Below, in pieces: positions 21,930 to 34,227 of a stretch of 64,000 nucleotides of DNA. This stretch comes from Quillaja saponaria. Its lineage: Eukaryota > Streptophyta > Magnoliopsida > Fabales > Quillajaceae. Where the stretch lies: positions 5,766,001 through 5,830,000 of the forward strand of contig CM055615.1 of NCBI GenBank assembly GCA_029379385.1, given 5' to 3'. How positions within the stretch are numbered: position 1 is the first letter of the stretch; every line of letters begins with the position of its first letter. The notes beneath the pieces were generated by a model, which was not told the DNA's origin, ran no database searches, and saw only the letters and a list, made by a program, of their open reading frames with translations. Position numbers and translations under genes: made by a program.

Positions 21930-23293
21930 AGCGCTATAACCCAATATCAAAGTGTTATGTTTTAGAGAGTTGTTATTAGTTTTTAGTCTTAAAAGAAATA
22001 AAAATATTAGTAAAATATAACAACTTAGGCAAACATTAAACATATATACATATATCAAAATATATATATACACCACTACTTTACAATTTTGACTTTGACC
22101 ACCTTATCCTTTTATTTATGTTATTTATTATTTTCTTTCTCCCTTATCCTTTATTTTTCTTTCTCTTTTCATCTTGGCCAAGCATTGCTTTCCTCTGTTT
22201 TTTTTTTAGCCCCCCCTGTTTTGGCCTTCATAAAGCTTTTTGTAGCTGAGAATTTCAGCCTCTGTTTTGCTTTATTTTCTTTTATTCTTGCTGTGTTCTA
22301 GTCCTGCTTTAACCTTGTGATCATTTCCTCATCCTCTTAGTTGTTTGGCAACCATGGAAGAGCTAGCAAGGAGCCAACTCGTCCTTTGTTTTGGCAACAA
22401 CTAAGTTGCCTTGTTCCTCTATCTTATCCATCTAATATCTTATCCATCTAATAATGTGGTTGGGGTTTGTTTTTTTTGTCCATGGTAGCACAGCAGTAAG
22501 GCTGGAAGCTTGCAACTGTAATTCCTCCTTTAAATAGCACCAGTCCATCGTGGGTTTCCTTGGGTAGCAAATAAGTTGCCTTCTTTCCTCCTTTTTGTCC
22601 TGCCAGCTGTGGCTGAGCTTAGGAAGAGTTTGTTGAAGCTTGTAGTGACAAATTAGGTATAAATTCAAGCTGCCCTAGTTGGCAGCCATAACCCTTAATA
22701 CAGCAACCACCTTGTTTTGTTGGATAGCCAAGTTGTGGTAAATTCGAAGATCTTTGTTTCAATTAAGTTAATTGGTTTCTTTGGAGTTAGAGTTAATTCC
22801 ATTTAGTAATTATTTGAGATTAGAGAACTTAGGAGAATGAATTATAGCTTGAAAATATGAGGAATGGTGGTTGCAGTGTTAAGTTATAATAACCCTAAGT
22901 AATTTATTTAGCTTCAATCAAATGTTGGAAATATGTATAGTGTTGAAAGTGACGGATTTGTATTGGTTTCTTAGTGTGTGTATATATATATATGTGCACA
23001 TGCACATGAATTGTAATAAATTATTCCTCCAAGATATTTGTTGAAATTCCTAAGTGAAACTAACTTTTAGTAAATGCATGGAAGTTGATAAATATAGGTT
23101 TTGGTAATTAGAGGATTATAACCATAAAGATTATAAACTAAATAATACTTGAAATTATGATTTTCAGCTTCAGGACGCAACATTGATCCATTGACACCTT
23201 AGAATTCAAAAAGGAACAACGAGCAAAACCCAAAAATCTTATAAGTGGAAAATACTATCCTTTGGTTGCTAGTTGTGTGTTGAATATTTGCTT

Positions 23294-23331
<38 letters not shown>

Positions 23332-23510
23332 GTTGTCGAGTGTGTGTGTTTAATGCTTTGATAGATTCGCGTAATAAGAATGCTATGTTTTCCATAGACT
23401 TTATCATTTGGTATGTTATGTGTATTTGTATGAAATATTGTTCATGGTTGATAAGGCTTTCATTTGAAATACATTTAATTATATATAATTATGAGAAATG
23501 AAAAATTAAG
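21930..23510 (+). mobile_element. LTR copy A4 of the large LTR family, right end lost
   Basis: It starts near GCGCTATAACCCAATATCA and has the same order of blocks as A3 and A1. These are a leader-like CT-rich zone (22130-22200), the CTTGAAAATATGAGGAATG block (22850), a TG/TA microsatellite (22975-22995), and the ATGATTTTCAGCTTCA...CATTGACACCTTAG block (23158-23202). That last block matches the minus strand of the solo LTR near 12650-12700. The terminal hairpin end is missing. Confidence 0.6.
23293..23331. repeat. (GT)n(AT)n microsatellite
   Basis: About nine GT units are followed by about ten AT units. Confidence 0.9.
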
Positions 23511-23703
23511 GGAGCCATACATTTTTTTTCTTAAATTCATTAAATATAAAGGCCATAAAGCATTCTTAGTTTCTTTTTGCTTTCAAAGCACTTAAGGAGC
23601 TGTCATCATTCATCAAGTAATGAAGATGAAAAGTGTTTTGTACCTTTTTTTTTTTTCTTTTAAATTTTTTTAACTTAACTGAGCCTTTTAATTTGGAATT
23701 AAG

Positions 23704-23904
23704 TTGAGGCATAGTGAAGGTCAATCAACAATGACTGAAACAAACCTGCCAGCTTCAACAGCATATGTGAGCGCTTACAAACTTCAACAACTGCGAGATT
23801 TCTCGAGGTTGATCATTTTAGAGTCACAGATACAGATGCTGCATAGGTATCATTGTGGTCTTGGATCATCGAAAAATGGCAGAATCAAAAGTAGAAGCAT
23901 GTGA
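23704..23904 (+). pseudogene. Orphan open frame of normal codon composition
   Basis: The frame is open from about 23700 and ends in TGA at 23902-23904. It contains TETNLPASTAYVSAYKLQQL, then RDFSRLIILESQIQML and RYHCGLGSSKNGRIKSRSM. The composition is protein-like and unlike the AT-rich DNA around it. A T-rich tract lies just upstream, which could be an acceptor region. The family is not recognised. It could be the last exon of a lost or captured gene. Confidence 0.35.
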
Positions 23905-24179
23905 CCTGGGGTGGAAAACCAATTATGTATTATACCCTCCTTCTAGTAGCCTTACCATTAGCTCAGACTTTGTATTCTAGAGTGTAAAGCTGTATAAATT
24001 CAAGTGCGGGTTCAAGTGCTTTGCAAGCATTTTTTATTTTTTTTGGTTCTTGAGGTGACGTCAGTGTTTGGTTGTTTTTAGTTGGATTTGTTCAAACCAG
24101 AGAGTCGTGTGGTGATTGAAAAATTCAATTAACTAGGTTCTCACAGATAATGCCAATGTTGAAACTGGATATGACTAGT

Positions 24180-24610
24180 TGAGATGTCTTTCATGTCACA
24201 ATCTAACTTGCAAGATATGGAAAGGGCGGTCCTCTAGACCTGGAAAAACTTCGACGATCAAGTCAGTATAATCAGAATATAAATAAGCTGAAAAGCTGTA
24301 AAAAAAAAGTACAAGTTATAGAGAACAATCTGTTTTATTTTGAGGTTTAAACCTTTTTATATAGGAGTTGTGACCGTTATATATCTATTATAATAATAAT
24401 GGCATCCGTTATATAATTATGTACGATAATAGCATCCTTTATAATATTAATAGAAATTCATAATGGCAATTACAGTTCGGATCAGTCTACCAGCCACGTG
24501 TAATAATATCATTAGATTAGTATAATCCTTGTGTTATCACATAGTATATAGACAATGGATTAGTCTTGAATCTTACCTTTGAAGTGATATTTTGATTTGG
24601 TTTCTTGTTA
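24180..24610 (-). other. Possible LTR or promoter-like fragment
   Basis: On the minus strand a TATATAAAAAGG box (around 24350-24361) precedes a moderately GC-rich block with GACTTGATCG and CCAGGTCTAGAGG words. The pattern resembles an LTR U3-R region, but no repeated partner or termini are found here. Confidence 0.25.
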
Positions 24611-24697
24611 GATTAATTTTATTTTTCTGTTTCTCAATCAAAAGCATAAAGTAAGTCATTTTTTTATCTACAACTATAAAACAATAAATAAAAGAGC

Positions 24698-25661
24698 AAA
24701 TTATACTCCCCTCTTTTGAGGTTTGCTGAAATAACACTAAGATCTAAAATTGGGAAAATTGACACTCCCATTCTTTAGATGGATGAAAAAGCTAACAATG
24801 TTACAAAATAATTTGGGTAAAATACTAAAAAGTCACATTTGTATATCTAAAGTATCAAAATGTTTTACTTTTACTTTTTTCTTTTTAAATGAGTCTTGAT
24901 ATTTACTTTTTTGTACCATAATTTATTTTCTTAATAGCAAACACAATTTTCTATTATAAAGAAAATAATATATACATACATGTATAAGGTTAGATTTTTT
25001 TTTTATGATATGAACTTTGAAAAATTTAAATATATCTTAATTTAAAAGATAAATTCAAACACTTTTAAGAAAATAATATTATTTTTTTCGTTTATAGGTT
25101 GACAAATATGAAAAGGAATGTAACATTTTAATATTACTTTAAGTTTTTATTCTTTTATTACTTAATCTATTATAAATTTATTTATTCTTTAATGGTTTAA
25201 AGTGGTAAAAATATGTTCTAATTTAAAATCTTTTTATTTGAAGAGAAAATACTAAAATTCAGACTTATTTATCTAGTAAAGTTATGACATGTGTTGTTTT
25301 TAGATATCACTAATAAATTTAATTTATTGTTTTGTTAAATATTATTTTTATTATTGGTGTTAAATTTAATCTTTTTAATCTATAGTGATTAAAAAAAAAA
25401 AAGGTTGTTATTAAGAAAATAAATTAAAAAAATATTGGATGGTATAATAAAAAGTAAGTATTATAACTCACTTAAAAAGTGAAAAGTAAAAATAAGACTT
25501 TTTAGTACTTTGGAGATACAAACATGATTTTTAACTATTTTACCTAAATTATTTTGTAACATCATTAATTTTTAATCCATCCAAGGGAGGAGAATATTGA
25601 TTTTCTCAAACTTTCAATCTTAGTATTATTTCACTTACTATCAATAAAAAAGTTACAATTT
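24698..25661. mobile_element. Non-coding element with long terminal inverted repeats (MULE-like MITE)
   Basis: The left arm (24698 to about 24960) and the reverse complement of the right arm (about 25395-25661) align over about 260 bp. Shared words are ACTAAGATC/ACTAAGATT, GATGGAT, GTTACAAAATAATTT.GGTAAAAT, AAAAAGTC, TTTGTAT and TTTATTTTCTTAATA. Divergence and indels are clear. The centre is AT-rich with no frame. Target duplications were not resolved. Confidence 0.75.
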
Positions 25662-25796
25662 AAACATGAGAAAATTGAAGTACATCAAGAATAAATAATG
25701 CATGATTGAAGCATAATCCATAAATTACAAATATCATAAAAATAAGAATTCAAAATAGGAGAAACATACTACAACATGCATAATATAAAATTCTTA

Positions 25797-26392
25797 TCTA
25801 TACTATTATAAAAAACCAGAACACCCTTATGGTATCTTCTAGCTTTTTAAAATAGTTTTTAATTCAAAATAACATCGTACTGTCCTCTTTAAATTTTGAC
25901 CTATTTTTAAATTAAAATTTTATAATTTATTAGAAGCTACTCACTTTCTCCTATAATTAAGGAAAAAAAAAGAAAAAAAACAAAAAACTCACATATGGTT
26001 AACTTCAATTGATCAACTATTTAAAATAAATTTAGCCAAAACACCTTTATAGTGTTCTCTAACTTTTTAATATAATTTTTAATTCAAAATAGCATTATAG
26101 TGTTCTCTTAAATTTTGATCTCTTTTAAAATTAAAATTTCATAATTTATTAAAAACTACTCACTTTCTCCTATAATTAAGGGGAAAAAAAAAATTAACAA
26201 AAAGCAAAAAACTCACATATGGTTAACTTCAATTAATCAACTATTTTAAAAAATTAAATAATAATAACCTCTTCCAAAACTTATCTCATTCCCTTTATTT
26301 TTTACAACAATTATAATACTTTTTATATTATTTCTTTTAACAAAAAAAAAAACACCATTGGACACGTGCATAAGCAAGTGTGATGGGACTAG
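25797..26392 (+). mobile_element. Non-autonomous Helitron
   Basis: It begins TCTATACTATTATAAAA after an A (25796). It ends with a GC-bearing hairpin (GACACGTGC / GCAAGTGTG, 26361-26381) followed by CTAG at 26389-26392 and then T. The 5'-TC, 3' hairpin, CTRR end and A|T insertion site are the Helitron hallmarks. At 596 bp it encodes no Rep/helicase. Its body is a tandem duplication of about 220 bp. Confidence 0.8.
25816..26253 (+). repeat. Two tandem ~220-bp units inside the Helitron
   Basis: Unit 1 is about 25816-26035 and unit 2 about 26036-26253. Each runs from CCA.AACACC through TTTTTAATTCAAAATA, CACTTTCTCCTATAATTAAGG to CTCACATATGGTTAACTTC. Confidence 0.8.
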
Positions 26393-26989
26393 TTTAACCA
26401 TATTTTCAAACAATTTACATTCGTTGTATCATTCGAACTGAGTAAATATATTTTAAAAATTATCTATAATCAAGCAAACAATCAGATATATGATGCTTAA
26501 TTAGAGTGTATGAAGAATACATAACAATGTGGGTGATGGATGATGGATGTATAATGTTGGTTTCTTTGATCCTATTAAATAGGGGATTTAGGGAAAAATT
26601 ATAAGTTTCTCCTATTAGGCCATAATACTCCATAAATATGTTCATAATAGTCATAAAACTAATAGCTAAAAAATTATTGTGTGAAAACTTTTCATATTTT
26701 ATGGACAACTACAAATTGAATGTGGTAAGTTTACATAAATGATTTGAATTTTTAAAATATGTCATAATTAATGTTTCTATTATACTCTTCTACTATTTAA
26801 ATATGTTTTCAATTATCTTTTTATATCTTATACACCATAATTAGCGGTTTCTCTTCTAAAATTTTAACATTCAAGAAGTACATCATAAAACTATTATTTG
26901 AAAATATCGTGTGAAAACTTTCTTTCATCTTCTAAGAATTACAAACGAAAAAGAAAGTATATATAAATTATTCGTATTTTAATTAATTA

Positions 26990-27415
26990 TATCAAACATT
27001 AGTAATTATTATAATTGTATAATTAATTAATTTTTTTTATTATATCTCTTATTAATTATATTAGTGGTAAGTAATTATAATTTCCAATCTTATGTGTCAT
27101 TTATAATGTTGTGGTATATTTTTTTTTAAACATGATTGGTCCATATAGTAAGAGAAAACTTCAATGGTACTACGTGGCATTGTATATTGTACATGTTAAC
27201 ACCTAGAAGTTCATTTTAATTTATAAAAATGTTATAATAATCACTAATTAATATTATAGTGATAAGATTAATCAATTTTTTAAATTATATATCTTATCAA
27301 TTATATTAAATAATTGTAATATCTAATCTTATCTATTAATTATAATGGCGTGTGGTATGTTTTCCAAAATATGATTAGATTGTATAATAAGAAAATTTAA
27401 ATGGTATTACACGAT
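26990..27415. repeat. Degenerate direct repeat, two ~185-bp AT-rich copies
   Basis: Copies at about 26990-27180 and 27235-27415 share AATTAAT...TATATCT.ATTAATTATATTA, then AATCTTAT.T.T, TGTGGTAT.TTTT, AAACATGATTGGT / AAATATGATTAGAT and AATGGTA.TAC. Function unknown. Confidence 0.5.
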
Positions 27416-27683
27416 AATATTACATGTCAATCTTACATGTCAATTGAAATCTTACATTTTAATATTTATATATATACACGATGTGTTCAAATATTTTTTC
27501 AAAATCTCTAGTCCCAACAAACACCTCATAAATCAAAAAGTTGTAAATGCAATAAATTTATATTTTTTTTAGAAAAAGAATTTAAACAAAAGAACTTAAA
27601 ATAAAATAATAATTTCTCAAATCTGGAACCATCCTAACCCCTAATCCGATTCTCTATGCTAACTTTAGTCTAAACCCTTCCTC

Positions 27684-27869
27684 TCAGAACTCTCTAGAAC
27701 TTCTTCTCCAGATTCCACACCATAAAACCCTTGCTTTCGTTTCATTCTTCGTCTCGTCAGTACTGACTTGTGCTCTCTCTTTCTCACAGATACTTTCTCT
27801 CTCTAAAAGCTTCATCTTCTCGCAGTGCATTTTCTCTTTCTTTGAGCGTTTCGGTTTTCTTGTCAAACT
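27684..27869 (+). promoter_or_regulatory. CT-rich 5' leader of the FKBP62-type gene
   Basis: A pyrimidine-rich stretch (CTCTCT repeats near 27772-27805, TTCTCTTTC before the ATG) directly precedes the start codon, as in many plant 5' UTRs. The transcription start is not determined. No perfect heat-shock element was found here. The minus-strand open frame across this area is a shadow of exon 1. Confidence 0.4.
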
Positions 27870-30800
27870 ATGGATGAGGATTTCGATATGCCACCAGCGG
27901 AGGAAATGATGGACAAGGACTTTGATTTTCCTGATGATGAGGGCACGAATCTCAAGGTTGGGGAGGAGAAGGAGCTCGGAAAGCAAGGTTTGAAGAAGAA
28001 GCTCGTCAAGCAAGGTGAAGGATGGGAGACCCCTGAAGTTGGCGACGAAGTTGAAGGTATTTTATGGAATTGATTGACGAATGCTTTTTATGTTTTCATT
28101 TTTATTCAATTGGATGTGTTTGGTGGTTGTTCTGATTTCTGGGTTTGGCCTCTTTTAATAGTTCATTACACTGGGACACTGCTTGATGGGACTCAATTTG
28201 ATTCAAGCCGGGACCGGGGAACGCCCTTCAAGTTCACTCTGGGACAAGGTTAGTGATGTTAATGGTGTTCGATAACTAGCGAGACTTATGGGGACTGGGA
28301 TTTTTACTATTGTGAAATGCTAGTTTTATGATAAATTTGTAAATGAATTGTTCAATTTCGTAAGAAGGTAAAGTTGGTTGCTTTATCATTCAATTCAGTG
28401 TCGTTCATTTTCATTCTTATATGTGAAGAAGTGTAAAATATTGAGTGAATCAATCTATTTAATCATCATGTTCCATGAAATTCTTTCACTGTTAGCAATT
28501 ACTGTCTTAGATTATTTTGTACTGTAGGGTATTCTAATGAACCGGGGTGTTGGAAATTGGATTTGAGATGACCTATATACTGTGTAGAACACTAATTTAA
28601 AGGCTATTTTATATCCATTTTGTGGAAGAACATTTCAAAATCCTTGCGTGGAATTTATTTCAATACAACATGGTTTCTTTGTTTCATGGGTCCAAATAGT
28701 ATTCAAGGACTCTGGGCTTAGAACCTTGTTGAAATCTATTTCTTAAAAGGAAAAGGTGTAGAGTGAGGCATCGGTAAGCTTCAAAGATTTGGTAGTATGA
28801 TCCTTTTTGGAGTTTATTTTTATTATTTATAAAGTGAATTGAGAAGAAATTCATAATAACAGAATGTAAGATCCAATCAAAGTAGGTATCAAGGATATTA
28901 TTATGGAGGTTATTGGTTAAGAATTCATTGTGGGACAAGTTTTCAATAGAATGTATCTGCAGATAAGGTATTAAGGGTATTGCTCATTAGGATTTTGGTT
29001 GAGAAGTGATTAAAAGAGAGGTTTAAATTATGAGTGAGCTCTGTGTAGTGTTGTGATTTGACATATCATTTGATGGAAAAATTAATGTTCTGATGCAGTA
29101 CCTACATATACTTACTACTGTCAGTCAATTCAAAAATCTATAAGAAGCATACCTTTTCTATGTACCTCAGCAAAAATGTTTACACTTAATGGAGTAGCAC
29201 CTAAATTTATGGTGCTTTTTGAGCATATTGGCAATGCTTGCACTGAAGCCTGTACTGGGAAGTAATTTTGAGAACATAGTTTAATTTTGAAGGATCTCAC
29301 ATTTAATGTTGACATATTTGATCCTATTTTTCAACTCTTAGATATACTCACTGTGAATCTAGTATTGAAAAAATAGACATTTCATTTTTCATCCATTTTT
29401 TAACATTCTCCGGCTTTGAAATTTAAGTGTGAAGCCATTTGTGGGAAGAAGTTTGTAGGTTATGCTAGGGAGAAGTATGACAGTCGAAAATGAAGCTGAA
29501 GCTTACGAAATGTACTTTGTGGTACCTGTTTTAAGAAACAATTGCTTTAGTAGAAAAGTGATATTATGAAGAGTAAAATGCAATTTGAATGATGTTGTTT
29601 CTTTGAGTGCAGGCCAAGTAATTAAAGGATGGGATGAAGGTATTAAAACCATGAAAAAAGGCGAGAATGCCATCTTCACCATCCCTTCAGAACTGGCTTA
29701 TGGTGACTCTGGCTCCCCTCCAACAATTCCTCCCAAAGCAACACTTCAATTTGATGTTGAATTACTCTCTTGGACGAGTGTGAAGGACATATGCAAGGAT
29801 GGTGGTATCTTCAAGAAGATATTAACAGAGGGAGAAAAATGGGAGAACCCAAAGGATCTTGATGATGTATTAGGTGCTTCATAACTTCCTCTCGATTGAT
29901 CTTAATTTTAAGTTTGTTCATCACTTAATTAGTTATTTACTAATAATAGGTTGTTAATTCTATTGTACGATTTTGAGAAATGCAGTTAAGTATGAAATTC
30001 AGCTTGAAGATGGAACACTTATTACAAAATCGGATGGAGTGGAATTCACAGTCAAAGAGGGTTTGTTCTATGATCTGTATTTGGGCAATTGTTTCTATTT
30101 TTATTTATTTTTTTATGTATTTTTGACCTATTATTTATTATGATAGGTCATTTTTGCCCTGCATTGTCTAAGGCTGTTAAAACTATGAAAAAGGGGGAGA
30201 AGGTACTTTTGACAGTGAAGCCACAATGTGAGTTATCCATGACATGTTTTTGGTCAACATTCTGGTAGTCTTTTATTCTCCTGAATATAAATATAATTAT
30301 TTGGGCCTTTCTGGGTGCAGATGGCTTTGGGGAGAATGGTAAGTCAGCTTATGGTGATGAAGGTCCAGTTCCACCTAATGCTACGCTACAGATTACTCTG
30401 GAGCTGGTATCGTGGAAAACTGTGTCAGAAGTGACTGATGACAAGAAAGTTATCAAGAAGATTATCAAAGAAGGCGAGGGATACGAGCGTCCAAATGAAG
30501 GAGCTGTTGTGAAATGTTTGTGTTGAACATTGTTGACAGAAATTGACACTCGTAATACATAGTAATTTCTGGCTTAACAACTTGGATTTCTGATGGATTT
30601 TATTATTGTGATAATCTTGTAGTGAAGCTGATCGGTAAACTGCAAGATGGTACTGTTTTCTTTAAAAAAGGGCATGGTGGTGAAGAAGAGCTTTTTGAGT
30701 TTAAAACTGATGAGGGTAATAACACCTTGACAATGCTTATTATGTTGGTTCCAGTGGTCTTCTTTGCTTATCTGTTCTGTTGATTGAGTTGAAAATTACT

Positions 30801-32512
30801 TGGTTGCAGAACTAGTTATTGATGGGCTGGACAGAGCCATCATGACAATGAAGAAAGGCGAAGTGGCTTTCGTGACAGTTGCTCCTGAATATGCTTTTGG
30901 GTCATCTCAAACCCAGCAGGATTTGGCTGTAGTTCCTCCCAACTCAACTGTGTATTATGAGGTTGAGCTGGTATCCTTTGATAAGGTGAGTCAATATTTG
31001 ATTCCTTAATTGTTATTGCTTCTTTTCTTCAGTATTCCTGCTAGGCCCTTTTCTATATAAGTGATCGCATTTTTTGATGTAATTGGTGCTCTATTAGGAA
31101 AAGGAATCATGGGACATGAATACTGAGGAGAAGATTGAAGCTGCTGGTAAGAAGAAGGAACAAGGCAATGTACTGTTTAAGGCTGGTAAATATGCTAGAG
31201 CTTCTAAGAGATATGAGAAGGTAATGGTCACTGCTGTACATTGGAAAAATATTGGCTATTTTCCATTTCCTTGTGATCTAATATTATGTTGGAACTTTTT
31301 TCTGCAGGCTGTGAAGTACATAGAGTATGATTCTTCTTTTGGTGAAGAGGAGAAAAAGAAGGCCAAGGCATTGAAGGTTGCATGCAATCTGAACAATGCA
31401 GCATGCAAGTTGAAGTTAAAGGATTACAAGCAGGCAGAGAAATTGTGTACAAAGGTTTGGAAAGAGCTTTGTTGGTGTTGTATACATACATTTTACAGAT
31501 ACACATACACGAACACTTATAAAGTAGATTTTGGTGGATATTCTTTTTCTGTTTTCAGTTGTAGCACCATAACTTTGGATGTGACGTGCAGGTGCTAGAA
31601 TTGGATAGTACCAATGTGAAGGCTCTTTATAGAAGGGCTCAGGCTTATATCCAGTTGGCAGACTTGGATTTAGCTGAATTTGATATTAAGAAAGCTCTTG
31701 AGATTGACCCAGACAACAGGTTTTACACTTTCTTGGCTAGATGAGAAGATTTGGATTTTTTTTATTTTTTATTTTTCCCTATTGACTAATATAGGGATGA
31801 AAATGTGATGCTATTTAGTTTCTCTCTACCTCGTAATGAAATTCTGTTTAATTCTGCAACCAGGGAGGTCAAGTTGGAGTACAAGACTTTGAAGGAAAAG
31901 GTTAAGGAGTACAACAAGAAAGAAGCAAAATTCTACGGCAACATGTTTGCAAAAATAACCAAGTCGGAGTCTATTGACCTCAATGTAAGTGTAGCATCCC
32001 AACAGTTCTTCTAGCATAACTATTGATGTAAGCTAATTCATTGCAAGCCTTTACTAGTTTTATAAAGAAAACTTTCTTACTTTGAAAAGTTGTCTCTTCA
32101 GCATTCAATTTGGTTAGTCAAAAATCTTATGGTGTTTTTTAAGCATAATTATTAATAATTCGTTGAGTCCCTGTAATATTGGTTTAAAACTGTCAATATA
32201 TTTCAATAAAAAATATTATAAACTAAAACAGAAGTCAACAAATTTATCTTTGTTCATATTTTCTGAATTGATTAAATCATGTTCTGGAATCATATTTTAT
32301 AATCTTAAGCCTGTTATCAAACAGGTTTTAGATTCTTGGTTTGAGAAATATGGAAGTTAAACTATCAGCTCCAAATTGTTGACATTAGTTGAGAGTTATA
32401 TTTGTTGATCAGTCTTGGTTAAATGTTTTTGCTGACAATTTCTCCTGTGATATGATGGTAGAAACCAGACGTGAAGGATGCTGAACTCATGAGTATTGAC
32501 AGCAAGGCATAG
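27870..32512 (+). CDS. FKBP62: FKBP62/ROF1-type multidomain peptidyl-prolyl cis-trans isomerase
   Basis: Thirteen coding exons with GT-AG borders: 27870-28056, 28162-28248, 29613-29873, 29986-30060, 30147-30227, 30321-30515, 30623-30715, 30810-30985, 31098-31220, 31308-31454, 31592-31719, 31864-31984, 32462-32512. The product is 574 aa, normal for the family. An acidic N-terminus is followed by three FKBP domains (about 58-146, 176-263, 292-383), a TPR region (about 397-515) and a basic helix resembling the calmodulin-binding segment (518-550). Domain 1 keeps the active-site set (VHYTG, FDSS, VIKGW, Tyr of LAYG). Domains 2 and 3 lack the Trp and FD pair, so they are probably structural. TPR residues KEQGN, NNAAC and KALYRR fit an HSP90-binding carboxylate clamp. 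In Arabidopsis, ROF1/FKBP62 and its paralog ROF2/FKBP65 act with HSP90 in heat tolerance. ROF1 versus ROF2 orthology was not tested. Splice borders are inferred. Confidence 0.93.
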
Positions 32513-33704
32513 AATAAGGCAATAAGCACAGCAGGATATCCATCTTCAACATTCAACAATTGGAATACCTCTTTGTTTCTATTTTCTGCTCGTTGTTGTA
32601 TTGCTTAAATTTGATGATTTTCTACAGTGGAACTGCTGTCATTAGATTTTGTTTGTTTAACTATTTTAATTTTCATGAATACATGGTGTTTTTGTGTTTC
32701 TGTCCTGAGCCTCTTCAAGATTTTAAGCTTAATTAAACAAAAATTGGTAAACTAGATAAATATAGTAAATTTTAGTTTTATATATATATATATTTGAAGC
32801 TAATAAGAAAATGTCAATCTTAATCTAGTGGAACATCAAGGTTGTTTATTTAATTGTTTTTCGGACGACTAATTATGGTTTAAGTAAATATATTATTAAA
32901 TTGAAAACAAAAGTGGTTTTGTTCTGACACAGCACTTGAACAATAATGTTCTACGCTCAATATTACTAACAAAGATCCTGAAAAATATAAATAATAATAA
33001 CGAAAAGAGAGTTTTCAACTTGGGTGTCCAATGATTTTTTTGCTTTTCAAGTTCTTTTTTAACCTTCTATTCGCATTTGCTTTGGGGTGTCCATTGATTT
33101 TTTATATTGGCCGACAATGAACAAAGCTCTCCAAATTAACACTCTTCAAATTCACACTCAATATAAGAATTTAACAAGTGTGTTTTGGACACTTGTCAGA
33201 TAAATCTCTCTTCAAATTAACACTCGTATTGCCATCGAGTTATAATTCTTTGTCTATACTCTCTGCTTTTGACTCTGAGCCTGTTTATGATGTTGCACCA
33301 TGAACACAACAATTATGTTTCGAAACACTATATACTGAGTTGGCTTTCATATATTTAACAATTTTCTTCTGGAAGTACATTAAAATCAATGAATTTCTTC
33401 TACTTTCTTTCATCTATTTTGAAAAGTTAACCTGTAAATACAAGAAAAAAAATTAAAATAAAGTTTAATCCCAAATAAAAATTCAAACCGATATCAATAA
33501 ACTTAAGAAGAAAAGCCCACGAATCTTAACCAAAGTAAAGAAGAGCATAAGAAGGTTTAACTGAAAAGTAGGACAAGATCTTACCGATCGCGTTGCGAGA
33601 AAAATTTCAAGTTAATAGAGAAAAATAGAGGGTTAGGGAAATCTTAAATTATTATGTTTCTCTCCTCCTTATACGTGTCTCTCACTGCAAGATCTGACTC
33701 TACT
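32513..33704. other. 3' flank of the FKBP62-type gene
   Basis: This contains the presumed 3' UTR, then AT-rich DNA. Near 33020-33240 there are repeats of the words GGGTGTCCA.TGATTTTT and CAAATTAACACTC. No gene is supported. Confidence 0.4.
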
Positions 33705-33707
33705 CTA

Positions 33708-33980
33708 TTGAGCCTGATTCTCAAAACAATAAACGCAAATGAGTTTACGAATTATCCAGTTGTGCTTTTAGTGGGAAAGTAGAAAAGTTGATGAAAATGG
33801 CAAAGAGAAAGAGAGGGTATTTTTGATTGAAAAACATATTGTGTTGAGCCTGAGTCACGAAGGAGTGAATGAATATGAGTTTGTGATTTATTCGGTTGTA
33901 CTTTTAGTGGCAAAGTTGAAAAGCAGCTGAAAATGGCAAAAAGAAAAGATGATGGTAATTTTGGTTAAAAAAATTAAAAT
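33708..33980. repeat. Tandem direct repeat, two ~135-bp units
   Basis: Units starting near 33708 and 33845 share GAGCCTGA.TC, ATGAGTTT.CGA/TGA, TTAT.C.GTTGT.CTTTTAGTGG, AAAGT.GAAAAG and GAAAATGGCAAA.AGAAA. They are clearly diverged. Confidence 0.6.
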
Positions 33981-34227
33981 GTGTAAAAGGCATGACATTT
34001 GCACATTTTCTAATGTAATAAAGTCTCCTTATCATGAGTCAAGGCACAGTACACAAAAGACTCTTAAAAAATATTGATTGATAATTTTGCCATTCCTAAT
34101 TAGAAATAAATTTTTTTTAAAAGTTGAATTTATATATCAAACCATGAAAGATTTCAAAAAAGTTGAATTGATAGTAATAGTTGTACCTATGACATGTCCT
34201 GATAGTCGTTGTCTATGACGATCATGA

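Noticed and set aside
22641..22650. CTTGTAGTG as the right end of the CACTA-like element at 20577
   Set aside because: It lies inside LTR copy A4 sequence, without subterminal repeats next to it, so it is probably coincidence.
27685..27716. Possible heat-shock element (GAA/TTC words) upstream of the FKBP gene
   Set aside because: GAA and TTC units are not in the required 5-bp phase, so there is no valid nGAAnnTTCn core.
27684..28013. 109-codon minus-strand open frame
   Set aside because: It is the antisense shadow of the FKBP62-type exon 1 and its CT-rich leader, with no motif.
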